DNA of 64,000 nucleotides, from positions 1 to 64,000 of the forward strand of contig CBDFKJ010000007.1 in assembly GCA_965248805.1 (NCBI GenBank). The letters run 5' to 3'. The notes under the pieces are model-generated. The model worked only from the letters and a program-made list of their open reading frames with translations. It ran no database searches and was not told the DNA's origin. Positions 7,870 through 16,409 of the stretch are shown in pieces; within the stretch, counting starts at the first letter, position 1, and the number at the start of each line of letters is the position of its first letter. A program made the position numbers and the translations under genes. The stretch comes from CBDFKJ01 sp965248805. Lineage in GTDB: Bacteria > Pseudomonadota > Alphaproteobacteria > UBA6615.

Positions 7870-8229
7870 CTAATAGCCGAGTAGTTCGCTCAAGAACCGC
7901 CCCGGCGAAAGCGCGAGCGAGCCCGCAACCACGACGCCCATCATCGTTCCGATCATGAAACCGGCATGGATGTCGGCGCGTCCGCGGCGGATCGCGGCGA
8001 TAGCCACGAGCATGCTGAACAGAGTCCAGACTGTGAGCGCGTGAATCCAACTCAGCGCACCATCGTTCAGGTCCCGTATGGCGAAGGAGGACAGCGTCAC
8101 GCACAGCATGGCGAGGATCCAGACCCATCCGGTCATGCGGTGGCGCAGCGTGCCCTTGGCAAGGACTAGGTTCGCTGTGCCGAGACCCAGAACCAGAATC
8201 GCGTTGACCAGATGCAGCCAAACGATCAC
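7870..8229 (-). CDS. DUF2306-like membrane protein
   Basis: A 119-residue protein with four predicted membrane helices (residues ~4-24, 33-52, 62-84, 90-112). The pattern HRMTGWVWILAM...LSSFAIR, followed by IHALTVWTLF and RRGRADIHAGFMIGTM, is the DUF2306 signature. The function of this family is unknown. It sits between the split hypothetical gene and an IS1595 remnant, on the same strand. The start at 8229 gives a normal N-terminal helix. Confidence 0.65.
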   Translation of the reverse strand: MIVWLHLVNAILVLGLGTANLVLAKGTLRHRMTGWVWILAMLCVTLSSFAIRDLNDGALSWIHALTVWTLFSMLVAIAAIRRGRADIHAGFMIGTMMGVVVAGSLALSPGRFLSELLGY

Positions 8230-8399
8230 GCGTCATCTTGCCTCGCCGGCGACCTCCCGTCGAGCGGCTCCCGCCACGCCAAGCGGTCTGGGAAATGCGG
8301 GGTCAATTAGTCTCCTGCACAAGGTCAGTGTGTAATTGCTTATCTTGCATACCCGCCACCTGCGCGCACTCGCCGGACCGGTCCTTTGAAACGCCACAA

Positions 8400-8575
8400 T
8401 CAATGCACGGCGACCCCGTGGGCCGGCAGCAGTTCTTTCAGAACGTAGTAGCGATGCAAAGCGGCCGCTTGGTGGAACCGGTAGGCGTGCGAGTCGATGC
8501 CGGCAATCGAGGAAGCGAGCCTATGGAAGCGTTGCTTCTCGCCTTCCCACTCGTTCCAGTCATAGTCGACCCCCG
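8400..8575 (-). pseudogene. 3' fragment of an unidentified gene
   Basis: This frame encodes about 57 residues ending HRYYVLKELLPAHGVAVH, with well-structured codons and many aromatic and His residues (DYDWNEWEGEKQRFHRL). It is preceded in another frame by the IS1595 transposase remnant, so its 5' end was lost at a deletion joint near 8576. I cannot name the family. Confidence 0.4.
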
Positions 8576-8995
8576 CCTCATCCGGTTCTGACCGAGCCGC
8601 ACCATACCCGCGCGGAGCTTATGCAGGATGCCGAAGGCGGTTTCGTACCGCGTCAGCCCAAGCTGCCGCTGAAACTGCACCGCCGACATGCCCGGCGTCT
8701 GGCTGGCGACCAGATAGGCGGCCCAAAACCACGTGCTCAAAGGCGTGTGGCTGCGCTCCATGACCGTGCCGACGGTCAATCCCGTCTGGCGGCGGCAAGC
8801 GCGACAGGTCAGGACGCCAGGCCGCGTGGCGATGCGGAAAGGTTCGCCCACGACGCCGCAGCGCGGGCAGGCGAACCCGTCACCCCAGCGAGCCCTTTCC
8901 AGGTAGGCGGCGCACGCCGCATCGTCGGAGAAAAGTCGCTGAAACTCGGGGAGGGATTGCGGGAAGGGCAGGTCGGTGCGGTCGAGAACGTCCAT
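8576..8995 (-). pseudogene. IS1595-family transposase, N-terminal remnant
   Basis: About 139 codons remain: LPEFQRLFSDDAACAAYLERARW, a zinc ribbon (CPRCG ... CRACRRQTG), then the typical TVMERSHTPLSTWFWAAYL and GILHKLRAGMVR segments that precede the DDE domain in IS1595/ISSpo3-like transposases. The catalytic ISXO2-like domain is missing; the frame breaks near 8576 and joins unrelated coding sequence. The element is dead. A long hairpin at 9002-9057 lies directly upstream of its start. Confidence 0.8.
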
Positions 8996-9001
8996 GACCC
9001 A

Positions 9002-9057
9002 CTATCCGTTGTACGCACACAACCTATCCCTAGTGGGTGTGTGCGTCAAGCGGATAG
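9002..9057. repeat. 23-bp imperfect inverted repeat (long hairpin)
   Basis: CTATCCGTTGTACGCACACAACC (arms 9002-9024 and 9035-9057) pairs with a near-exact reverse copy across a 10-base spacer, TATCCCTAGT. The arms differ at only a few positions. It lies 7 bases upstream of the IS1595 transposase start. It may be the transposon end plus a second, inverted end, or an operator or hairpin upstream of the transposase gene. No T-run follows on either strand, so it is not a standard terminator. Confidence 0.6.
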
Positions 9058-9411
9058 GCACGGTATGAGGTAGGTTCCTGACTTTGGGACAGAGTTACAA
9101 ATCAAATAGACGGAGAAGATTCCCCTTCAATGTGCCCAAATACATGCGCTGGATCAAGCAAACCGTCACGCGTAGCCCGCAGTAACTCAATTTCACTTAA
9201 CGGCGGTGTCTGCATCAGTATTGATCCTGGTTAATCGAATCGCTACATCGCCAGCTGCTCGGAGAAGGCCAATCAGAGCCTGGATGGCCGGGACATCAAC
9301 CATAGCAGCCGATGATACCACGACTTGCCGCCTTACATCGAATCCGCCCTGAGCGCGGCCAGCGCTTGGCAGAATGCTCATAACATTGTAGCCGGGCTGT
9401 CGGCGGTGTGA
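9058..9411. other. Stretch without a convincing gene
   Basis: The only open frame of note is on the minus strand (9193-9381, 62 codons, containing VPAIQALIGLLRAAGDVA). It has no recognisable family, no good ribosome binding site and no supporting neighbour, so I leave it uncalled. The stretch joins an IS1595 relic to a DUF5131 gene that lacks its 5' end, and is probably a deletion joint inside the island. Confidence 0.4.
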
Positions 9412-9462
9412 ACATCGAGGCGGAGGAACGAAGCGCCGGCGCCCGACGAGTGGATCGACGGC

Positions 9463-10032
9463 GTGTTCGCGGTGATGGCCTTATGTCCGCAACATACGTT
9501 TCAGGTGCTGACCAAGCGTCCGGAGCGGGCGAAGGATTACCTCAGCGTCGGCGCCACGTGCATTCGTGTCGGCATCCGATATGAAGCGGAGCGATTGTTT
9601 GGCATTGATCCCGGTGCGGTGACAAAGCCTCTGCCCAACGTATGGCTCGGCGTCAGCGTCGAGGATCAGGCGCGGGCGAACGAGCGCATCCCGCTGTTGC
9701 TGGAAACGCCGGTTGCTGTGCGGTTCGTCTCGGCGGAGCCGCTGCTGGCGCCGGTGGCAATATTCGACATGGACGGCCCGGTAGATGTGCCGGACGGCGT
9801 GCCATCGCCGATCCATTGGGTGATCGCAGGCGGCGAGTCTGGTCCGGGCGCGCGGCCCATGCACCCGGAGTGGGCGCGAGGGCTCCGCGATCAATGCCAG
9901 GCGGTTGGCGTGCCGTTCTTCTTCAAGCAATGGGGCACGTGGGTGCCGAACGATGCCGCGTTCCGCGCCGACGTCGTGCCTAGCGCCGTGCGTCATCCGT
10001 GGGGCCGGTGGACGCCTCCATTTACCTCGTGA
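9463..10032 (+). pseudogene. DUF5131 (phage Gp37/Gp68-like) protein, 5' truncated
   Basis: The frame matches the C-terminal two thirds of DUF5131 proteins: WIDGVFAVMALCPQHTFQVLTKRPER, NVWLGVSVEDQARANERIPLLL, RFVSAEPLLAPV, HWVIAGGESGPGARPMHPEWARGLRDQC and FFFKQWG. The N-terminal part with the radical-SAM-like cysteine motif of the family is missing: an in-frame TGA lies at 9409-9411, only 13 codons before the first conserved residues. It is a phage-associated family of unproven function. An IS5 element follows 50 bases after its end. I judge it a remnant. Confidence 0.75.
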
Positions 10033-10082
10033 ATTTTGCCTCGTTGTGATTCTCTACGGCGGTTCGGTTTGAGGAGGTATTG

Positions 10083-11162
10083 ATGAGGCAGGCTGGTCTG
10101 TTCGGCTTACCGGATCATCTTCGAAAGCTTTCGGCGACGGGTGATCCGTTGGAGGTGCTGGCAAAGGTCGTCGACTTCAAGATTTTCCGCGCGCCGCTTG
10201 AGGCGGCGCTGGGCTACTCGGACGGGTCGAAAGGTGGCCGCCCGGCCTACGATGCGGTGGCGATGCTCAAGGTTCTGATCCTGGCCGCGCGGCACACGGT
10301 GAGTGACGAGCGGATGGAGTTTCTGATCCGCGATCGCTTGAGCTGGCTTCGCTTCCTAGGCTTCGATCTCGGAGCGCCGACGCCGGACCGCAACACCATA
10401 TGGACCTTTCGCGAGCGTCTGGTCCGGGCCGGGGCGATGGATAAGCTGTTTGCCGCCTTCGATGGCGAATTGCGCCGGTGCGGCTATCTGGCGATGGGCG
10501 GGCAGATCGTCGATGCGACGTTGGTATCGGCGCCCAAGCAGCGCCACAGCGATGACGAGAAGCGGGCGATCAAGGCGGGCAAGAGCGCGTCCGAGGTCTG
10601 GCCCGATCAGCCAGCCAAGGCGGCGCAGAAGGACACGGATGCGCGGTGGACGGTGAAGACCGGGCGGCGCAAGAACCCCGCCGGGTCGCAACGGCGCATG
10701 CCCGACATCGCGATCCCGGTGTTCGGCTACAAGAATCATGTCGTCATCGATCGGGCCTACGGCTTCATCCGCAGCTCGGCTGTGACCGATGCCGCCCGCC
10801 ATGACGGCAAGATGTTGCGTCAGCTCGTCACCGGCGACAATCTGGCCGCCGGCGTGTGGGCTGACAGCGCCTATCGCTCGAAGGCCAACGAGGCGTGGCT
10901 GGCCGGCAAGGGTCGGGTCTCCCACATCCACCGCAAGAAGCCGCCGGGCCGGGCCATGCCCAAGGCGACCGCCCAGGCCAATGCCCGCAAGTCAGCGGTC
11001 CGTGCGCATGTGGAGCACGTCTTCGCCCAGCAGAAGGATCGCATGGGCCTTTTCATCCGTACCATCGGGCTCAAGCGGGCGGAGGCCAAGATCGGCCTCG
11101 CCAACCTGGCTTACAATTTCCAGCGTCTGATCTTCCATGAGCGCAGGGCCGCCATGGTATGA
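10083..11162 (+). CDS. IS5-family transposase
   Basis: A 359-residue DDE transposase: N-terminal DUF772-type domain (LEAALGYSDGSKGGRPAYDAVAMLKVLILA, LSWLRFLGFDL), first Asp in GQIVDATLVSAP, second in GVWADSAYRS, and the Glu-containing RAHVEHVFAQQKDRMGLF. Length and motifs are complete, so it may be active. The ATG follows GAGGAGG at a normal distance. Possible element ends are GAATTTTGCC near 10031 and its loose inverse near 11187, but the match is poor and I see no target duplication, so the element limits stay open. Confidence 0.85.
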   Translation: MRQAGLFGLPDHLRKLSATGDPLEVLAKVVDFKIFRAPLEAALGYSDGSKGGRPAYDAVAMLKVLILAARHTVSDERMEFLIRDRLSWLRFLGFDLGAPTPDRNTIWTFRERLVRAGAMDKLFAAFDGELRRCGYLAMGGQIVDATLVSAPKQRHSDDEKRAIKAGKSASEVWPDQPAKAAQKDTDARWTVKTGRRKNPAGSQRRMPDIAIPVFGYKNHVVIDRAYGFIRSSAVTDAARHDGKMLRQLVTGDNLAAGVWADSAYRSKANEAWLAGKGRVSHIHRKKPPGRAMPKATAQANARKSAVRAHVEHVFAQQKDRMGLFIRTIGLKRAEAKIGLANLAYNFQRLIFHERRAAMV

Positions 11163-11382
11163 GTCCGCCTGAATAGCGCCAAAACCCTCCGCCGAGAACG
11201 AAACGGCGGATGGTTGCGGACGTCAACACCGCCGATCTCAGCGAAAGTCGGACAGCACACCAAAATCTTCGTCAAATCCCCCGGTTGTTGGAGGTCTCCC
11301 GGTGTCAGCCGGCGATGGCCCATGTCGGCAAGCGTCTCGCTGGCCGCCACCTGGACCGCAGGACGTGGGACGAGTACCCGCA

Positions 11383-11616
11383 ATGACGGAATGCCCCTGG
11401 TGCACGGTGGAGTTCGCGCCGGCAAGGCGCGGCGCCTATGCCAAGCGGTTCTGCTCAGCCGGGTGCCGCAACCAGTTCAACTCAGCAAAGCGAAGGTTCA
11501 TTGATGCGCTCATGCGCGATGGCGACAGAGTGATCCGCGAATGGAATGCCGTTTCCGCGTCGTGCACGACGGCTGGAGTGCCACCCGAGCCTTCCGGGGT
11601 GGGTGAGTGGCCATGA
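11383..11616 (+). CDS. Small zinc-finger protein
   Basis: A 77-residue protein starting MTECPWC; two cysteine pairs (CPWC at 4-7, CSAGC at ~25-29) are spaced like a treble-clef or zinc ribbon seen in small phage and island proteins. The middle FNSAKRRFIDALMRDG is helical and basic. It stands directly before an HTH gene and the integrase, all on the same strand, so it probably belongs to the integration module. No precise function can be given. Confidence 0.5.
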   Translation: MTECPWCTVEFAPARRGAYAKRFCSAGCRNQFNSAKRRFIDALMRDGDRVIREWNAVSASCTTAGVPPEPSGVGEWP

Positions 11617-11650
11617 ACGCCTCGCGCGTCGCAGCGACGGAATTTCGGCG

Positions 11651-12088
11651 ATGACCGCGCGCCGCTCCGACCTCAGCGATCTCCCGGACTGGCCCCGGCT
11701 GCTGTCGCGCGAGCAGGCCGCGGCCTATGTCGGCATCTCGGTCAACACGCTGGAAAGCCGCATTGGCGATCCGTTTCCAGAACCGATCAGGATAGGCGGG
11801 AGGAAGCTCTATGACCGCCGCACTCTCGACGGGGCCGTTGACCATCTGACGGGCCGCCGTCCCACAATCTGCCGCAGAAGAGGTACGCCAGGGGCTCATG
11901 AATGCAGGTCGTCCGGTTGCAGCACGTCAAGCGATATGGCGCCGGGGGCAAGACCTACTGGTACCACCGGATCACACGCGAGCGGCTCCCGGATGACGCG
12001 CAGGCGCGCGTTGCACGCGTGCTGGAAATCAACCGCACCCTCGAAGGCCGGCGCGACGACGCCGTTCCAGGATCGCTCCTGGACCTGA
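11651..12088 (+). CDS. Excisionase/MerR-like HTH protein, probably frameshifted at the 3' end
   Basis: Residues 1-60 form a winged-helix DNA-binding unit of the AlpA/Xis kind: LPDWPRLLSREQAAAYVGISVNTLESRIG, then FPEPIRIGGRKLYDRRTLDGAVDHL. Such small proteins direct excision by the neighbouring integrase. After codon ~58 the frame becomes Arg- and Ser-rich and overlaps the integrase start (11902) by 187 bases. The +1 frame instead continues as QSAAEEVRQGLMNAG, which looks like real protein, so a 1-base insertion near 11863 is likely. The start ATG at 11651 is the first one in frame after the upstream gene. Confidence 0.6.
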   Translation: MTARRSDLSDLPDWPRLLSREQAAAYVGISVNTLESRIGDPFPEPIRIGGRKLYDRRTLDGAVDHLTGRRPTICRRRGTPGAHECRSSGCSTSSDMAPGARPTGTTGSHASGSRMTRRRALHACWKSTAPSKAGATTPFQDRSWT

Positions 12089-12648
12089 TCAGCCAGTATC
12101 GGGCGAGGCCAGAGTTCACAGGGCTGGCCACGTCCACGCAGAGTGGGTATCTGACCTATCTCGACATGTTGGCGCGAGCTTATCCCGCCAAGGCCGTTGA
12201 AGACATAGACCGCGCGTGGCTGTACGAACTGCGCGATGCGATGTCGATGACGCCACGCGCCGCCAATCTGACGCTGGCGCTCGTGTCGATCCTGATGGCT
12301 TTCGCCGTAGACCATGGCTGGCGGGCCAACAATCCGGCCATTGGTGTGAAGAAGCTGCGCGGCGGCAAGAGTTACGAATCATGGCCCGATGTCGCTCTTG
12401 AGCGATTTCGGGCGGATGCCAACCCACGCATGGTCTGGGCGCTGGAACTGGCGCTGTACACTGGGCAACGGCAAGGCGACGTGCTGGCCATGCAATGGCG
12501 TCACATCCGGGATGGGCTGATCTCGGTGGCCCAAGCCAAAACCGGCGAACGGTTGGCAATCCCGGTCCACAGGGATTTGGCCACCGTACTAAATCTTATA
12601 CCTCGCGATCACCTCACGATCGTACACACGATTCGCGGGCTCCCCTAC

Positions 12649-14102
12649 CAGCCCGGTGATGAAGTCGCGCTTTGATCAATCGGTTTCGGGGGCGACGATG
12701 ATGATGATAACGAGCATGGCTGGTTTGCCTTCGATGTTCGCCACGATGGCGATCGCCAGGGCAGCATCGAACTGAATAACGAACAAAAGGGTGCTCTTTG
12801 CACTCGCAGCCTCCCTCGGCGTGCCTGATCCGAACAGCGCGCGCATCAGAATGCCGAGATTGAACCCGGCGACATGGATCAGGTAGCGTTTGTGGACGTT
12901 CTCGCGCGCCCGCAGCAACGCGCGGCGCATGCCGCCACGGTCGAGGACATGGGCGAAGCTGCGCTCGACCATCTCACCGCGCCTGCGCATGGCGTTCCGC
13001 GCGACGCCGGACTTCAATCGCGCCCGGTTGGCGTAGACAGCCTGACGTGCCGCCTGGTCGCCATGCCAGCGCAGATAGCCGTTGGCGGGCTCCGGCTCGG
13101 AGATCCGCGTTTTCCAGACGCCGCCGTCGAGGTCTTTCAGCCCCTCGCGTGAATGATAGCCCTTGTCGCCAACGAGACTGCAGGGCTCTGCCCGTGTTGG
13201 AGCCAGGCCGACCTCGGCGAGGTTGCGCGCGGCCGCCTCCAGCGTCCCAGGCAAAGTCGTCGTGTCGCCTTCATCGGCTGGATAGATCGGCGCCGCAACG
13301 ATGACGCCGGTATCGAGATCGACCGCGTGCTCGGGCTTGTAGGCCAGATGCGTGGTGCCGTCCTTCATCCGCGCGATCTTCGCATCAGGATCGGTCGGGC
13401 TCGTCCAATCCTTGTTCGAAAGCTTCTTGCCCTTCCGCCGGCGATCGAGCCGGACGAGGTCGTCGATCGTCGGCGTTTCGACGCCACTCTCCTTCGCCAT
13501 TTGCGTCAGCATCTCGCGATAGGTCTCGCCGCTATCGCGCCGCACGATGGCTCGCAGGGCGGCGTTGGCTTCCATCGTCGAGCCGTCGACGCCGATCCGC
13601 TCGCCCTTCACCAGACCGCGCGCGGCGACGAGAGCCAGAACCCAGTCGAAAACCTTTTCATGGACCTCGTGCGGCAGCCGGCCGCGCGTCTTCGACAACC
13701 AGGAATGATCGGGAACCTTGTCCCGGTTCGCCAACCGCAGAAACGCGCGAAGCGACAGCGAATCCGAACAGCGCCAAGCGATGCCGCGCTCGCTGCCGAT
13801 GCCCTCGAAATAGCCGATCATGTGCATCCGGAAATAACGCCCCGGCGGCAGCGAAGGAGCCCCCATCCGAGGTGCGTAGTATGGCTTGCACGTCGCCTCC
13901 ACGAAGCCGTCAAAGCCAGACTCGGTCAGCAACTCATGCAGCCGGTCGGAAAACGCGTGTCCAGGCGAACGCGGCATCTCCGCCCATGTCACCACGAGGT
14001 CACCCTGAACCTCGCTCTGTCGTCTCAATGCCATCGCACGACGCCCGTCTAAATCTCTATGTTCAGACAGAATCAGACACGCCGGACTTCGTCAACGGGC
14101 TG
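12649..14102 (-). mobile_element. Complete IS1182-family element (1454 bp)
   Basis: Ends are CAGCCCGTTGACGAAGTCCGGC (at the 14102 side) and its imperfect inverse CAGCCCGGTGATGAAGTCGCGC (at 12649). The 4-base direct repeat CTAC flanks it (12645-12648, 14103-14106). Length and sequence agree with the copy at 58791-60244 apart from a few substitutions near 13300. It carries one transposase gene on the minus strand. Confidence 0.95.
12676..14034 (-). CDS. IS1182-family transposase
   Basis: A 452-residue protein with the N-terminal DUF772 region (YYAPRMGAPSLPPGRYFRMHMIGYFEGIGSERGIAWRC is spread over residues 50-90), first Asp in RIGVDGSTMEAN, second in LVGDKGYHS and Glu in MVERSFAHVLDRGG. All catalytic positions are present and the length is usual for the family, so it may be active. 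A hydrophobic C-terminus (ALAIAIVANIEG, VIIIIVAPETD) is unusual but is shared by the second copy. Confidence 0.92.
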   Translation of the reverse strand: MALRRQSEVQGDLVVTWAEMPRSPGHAFSDRLHELLTESGFDGFVEATCKPYYAPRMGAPSLPPGRYFRMHMIGYFEGIGSERGIAWRCSDSLSLRAFLRLANRDKVPDHSWLSKTRGRLPHEVHEKVFDWVLALVAARGLVKGERIGVDGSTMEANAALRAIVRRDSGETYREMLTQMAKESGVETPTIDDLVRLDRRRKGKKLSNKDWTSPTDPDAKIARMKDGTTHLAYKPEHAVDLDTGVIVAAPIYPADEGDTTTLPGTLEAAARNLAEVGLAPTRAEPCSLVGDKGYHSREGLKDLDGGVWKTRISEPEPANGYLRWHGDQAARQAVYANRARLKSGVARNAMRRRGEMVERSFAHVLDRGGMRRALLRARENVHKRYLIHVAGFNLGILMRALFGSGTPREAASAKSTLLFVIQFDAALAIAIVANIEGKPAMLVIIIIVAPETD

Positions 14103-14426
14103 CTACACGCGGTCTGGATTCAAAACGAACTTTCGCAAGAAGCTTGCGCGGATCGGTCTGGCCGGACTGCAATTCCATGGCCTCCGTCATACGGCAGGCA
14201 AGCTGCTTGCCGAGGCCGGGTGTACCGACCGTGAACTCATGGCAATTCTCGGCCATCGGACTGCGGCGATGGTTGGGCGGTACACGCGCGGCGCGGAGCA
14301 AACCCGGCTTGCGAAGGCTGCCATCATCAAGCTCGAAACACGAACAAAAGTGTCTAAACCGCCTGACGAAAGTGTCTAAGAATGGACGGCGCTAGCTTCA
14401 GTCTTCCGCCAACGCTTTGATTTCAT

Positions 14427-14503
14427 TGGCGCGCCCGGCAGGACTCGAACCTGCGACCCCTTGATTAGGAATCAAGTGCTCTATCCGACTGAGCTACGGG
14501 CGC
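14427..14503 (-). tRNA. tRNA-Arg(CCT)
   Basis: A 77-nt cloverleaf with encoded CCA. Acceptor GCGCCCG pairs with CGGGCGC, D arm GCTCAGTCGGATAGAGC, anticodon stem CTTGA/TCAAG around loop TTCCTAA (anticodon CCT, codon AGG), and T arm GCAGGTTCGAGTCCTGC. Its 3' end faces the integrase, so the mobile island has most likely integrated here and rebuilt the tRNA end. No second copy of the 3' segment is visible elsewhere in the window. Confidence 0.95.
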
Positions 14504-14551
14504 AACACTTTCAGCCTTAGCAGACGGCGGTGTGGCGTTCCAGCGCGTCCC

Positions 14552-15241
14552 TCAGGCGGGTGGGCCACCGACCGGCGGCGCGAAACAGGCCAGCAGCGGA
14601 AATTCGGACAGGCCCTCGGCGATGGGGACGACCGTGCGGCCGTGATGCTCCCACACCCCGGTTTCGTTGAGCGAGAAATGCGGAATGTAGTGGCCATAGC
14701 TGCGGTGCGAAAAGATGACGTTCGACAGGCTCTCCAGGATCAGGATGTCGCCTGGCACATAGACCGCGAGCGCGGCATGGATGGTACGGCGGATCTGATC
14801 CGTCAGCACGACGATGCGCAGATCCTCGTTGCGCATGCCCAACTGGCGCAGGGCCATGAACTTGGCGATCGAAAAGTCCTCGCAGTCGCCCGAGCTGCGC
14901 ATGAATTCCAGCGGCGTCGCCCAATAGTCGGCGGTGCAGTCGCGCAAGCCGCGATCCTCATCACGCATCCACGTCAGGACGCGAGTCCACTGGTCGACCA
15001 GGTGGCTGTCGCCGCGACTCTCCAGCCGGCCCGCCGCGACGCGGATCTCTACAGAGCCGAAAATGCCTTGCGCATACGCGTCGGAGGCTCGCGCCAGATC
15101 CGCGAGGCTGGTGCCCGGCCGCGCCGGCGCGAGTTCGACCGGCGCCTCGCGCACGATCTGCGGTTGCGGCGGTGGTGGTGGTTGGCTGGTGCTGCACGCG
15201 GCGAGAACGCACGCACTGAAGAAGGCGATCCATTGGCGCAC
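14552..15241 (-). CDS. Transglutaminase-like cysteine protease, lipoprotein (LapG/BTLCP type)
   Basis: A 229-residue protein with a lipoprotein signal (FFSACVLAAC, lipobox Cys at ~15) and a Pro-rich linker. The catalytic domain has the Cys in SSGDCEDFSIAKF (~119), the His in TIHAALAVY (~155) and the Asp/Glu strand DILILES. Relatives are periplasmic cysteine proteases of the LapG/DUF920 family that cut surface adhesins under c-di-GMP control. No lapD or adhesin gene is visible nearby, so its substrate is open. It is the first chromosomal gene beyond the tRNA-Arg. Confidence 0.8.
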   Translation of the reverse strand: MRQWIAFFSACVLAACSTSQPPPPPQPQIVREAPVELAPARPGTSLADLARASDAYAQGIFGSVEIRVAAGRLESRGDSHLVDQWTRVLTWMRDEDRGLRDCTADYWATPLEFMRSSGDCEDFSIAKFMALRQLGMRNEDLRIVVLTDQIRRTIHAALAVYVPGDILILESLSNVIFSHRSYGHYIPHFSLNETGVWEHHGRTVVPIAEGLSEFPLLACFAPPVGGPPA

Positions 15242-15436
15242 GGCAGGCCCCTCTTTGCCGTTATCGCGTATGTCCCCATGGCGCCCGACTCGGGGACGCC
15301 GACGGTGATTGAGCCGACGCGCCTGCAGGCCGTCAAGACTATTCGCCTGTCCTTACTCATAAATATCAATATGTTATGAACACTCGCTCCTGCCGGGCGG
15401 CAGACTCCGTCCGCGAGGGCATGTGAATGTTGCGAT

Positions 15437-16384
15437 TTATGCGCCCGACTTGAATTGCTCGGTGGCCGCGATCAACGCCGCGCGGATACCCGGTTCGAGC
15501 GCCGAGTGGCCGGCGTCGGGCACCACCCTGTAGCGCGCCTCGGGCCAAGCGCGGGCGAGTTCGTCGGCCGTTTCGATTGGGCAAACGATATCGTAGCGGC
15601 CCTGAACGATGACCGCCGACATTTGGCGAATGCGCTCGATACCACCCAGCAGGTCGGCTTCCGCCAGGAAGGCGCCGTGCGCGAAGTAGTGCGCCTCGAT
15701 CCGTGCCAAGGCCAAGGCCCGGTGATCGTCGCGCACGTTCGCCAGTGTTTCGGCGTTGGGCAAAAGCGTGGAGCATGTGCCCTCATAGGCGCTCCACGCC
15801 CGCGCCGCCCGGAGGTGCACTTGCGGGTCCGGGTCGTTCAGGCGCCGTAAATACGCGCCGAGCAAGTCGTCGCGCTCGGGCTCGGGCACGATCTCGGCAA
15901 AGCGCCACCAGGCCTCGGGAAAGAACCGGCGCATGCCATAGAGGAACCAGTCGATCTCGCGCTGACGGCATAGGAAGATGCCGCGCAATATCAATCCCGC
16001 ACAGCGTGAGGCGTGGGTCTGCGCGTAGGCCAGTGCCAGGGTGCTTCCCCACGATCCGCCGAAGACCAGCCAGCGCTCGATGCCCAGATGCTGGCGCAGC
16101 TGATCGATATCGGCGACCAGATGCGATATCGTGTTGCCGTCGATGACCCCATGGGGCGTCGACCGGCCGGCACCGCGCTGATCGAACAGGATGATGCGGT
16201 AGTAGGAAGGATCGAAGAACCGCCGGTGGGTCGGCGTCGAGCCCGCGCCCGGCCCGCCATGAAGAAACAGAACCGGCGCGCCATCCGGCGACCCGCTCTG
16301 CTCCCAATACAGAACATGCGGTGGATCGACACGGAGCATGCCTGTAGCGTACGGCTCGATCGGAGGGAATAGGTCTTTGCGCAC
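15437..16384 (-). CDS. pip: Proline iminopeptidase
   Basis: A 315-residue alpha/beta hydrolase of peptidase family S33 that releases N-terminal proline from peptides in the cytoplasm. Visible motifs: oxyanion HGGPGAG (~42-48), DQRGAGRSTPH (~68), nucleophile elbow GGSWGSTLA (Ser ~111), catalytic Asp in QGRYDIVCP (~263) and His in DAGHSAL (~291). Length matches the family (310-320). It starts on the opposite strand from the thermonuclease gene, and their 5' regions are closely spaced. Confidence 0.93.
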   Translation of the reverse strand: MRKDLFPPIEPYATGMLRVDPPHVLYWEQSGSPDGAPVLFLHGGPGAGSTPTHRRFFDPSYYRIILFDQRGAGRSTPHGVIDGNTISHLVADIDQLRQHLGIERWLVFGGSWGSTLALAYAQTHASRCAGLILRGIFLCRQREIDWFLYGMRRFFPEAWWRFAEIVPEPERDDLLGAYLRRLNDPDPQVHLRAARAWSAYEGTCSTLLPNAETLANVRDDHRALALARIEAHYFAHGAFLAEADLLGGIERIRQMSAVIVQGRYDIVCPIETADELARAWPEARYRVVPDAGHSALEPGIRAALIAATEQFKSGA

Positions 16385-16409
16385 TTTCGCCGGTGAAGGT
16401 CTGGGTGAT

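Larger units (their letters stand above)
11902..14379 (+). pseudogene. Phage-type tyrosine integrase interrupted by IS1182
   Basis: The 5' part (11902-12648) carries the N-terminal core-binding region and the start of the catalytic domain (ALELALYTGQRQGDVLAMQW contains the first catalytic Arg). The 3' part (14107-14379) carries the HGLRHTAGKLLAEAGC box and the LGHRTAAMVGRYT segment with the catalytic Tyr. IS1182 sits between them with a CTAC duplication. Removing the IS and one CTAC rejoins the frame as GLPYTRSGFKTNFRKKL. The gene ends 47 bases before the 3' end of tRNA-Arg, its probable attachment site. It is inactive as it stands. Confidence 0.92.

Noticed and set aside
9024..9034. CTAG followed by TGGG in the hairpin spacer, resembling an IS630 end
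   Set aside because: Only seven bases agree with GTGGATTGAT and no internal sequence of the element follows; chance is sufficient.
10031..11187. Exact ends of the IS5-family element
   Set aside because: GAATTTTGCC and its proposed inverse agree at only about 9 of 15 positions and no target duplication is seen, so I annotate the transposase only.
14427..14503. Second attachment-site copy for the island within the window
   Set aside because: I looked for a repeat of the tRNA-Arg 3' segment in 1-14400 and found none; the other end must be outside the window.
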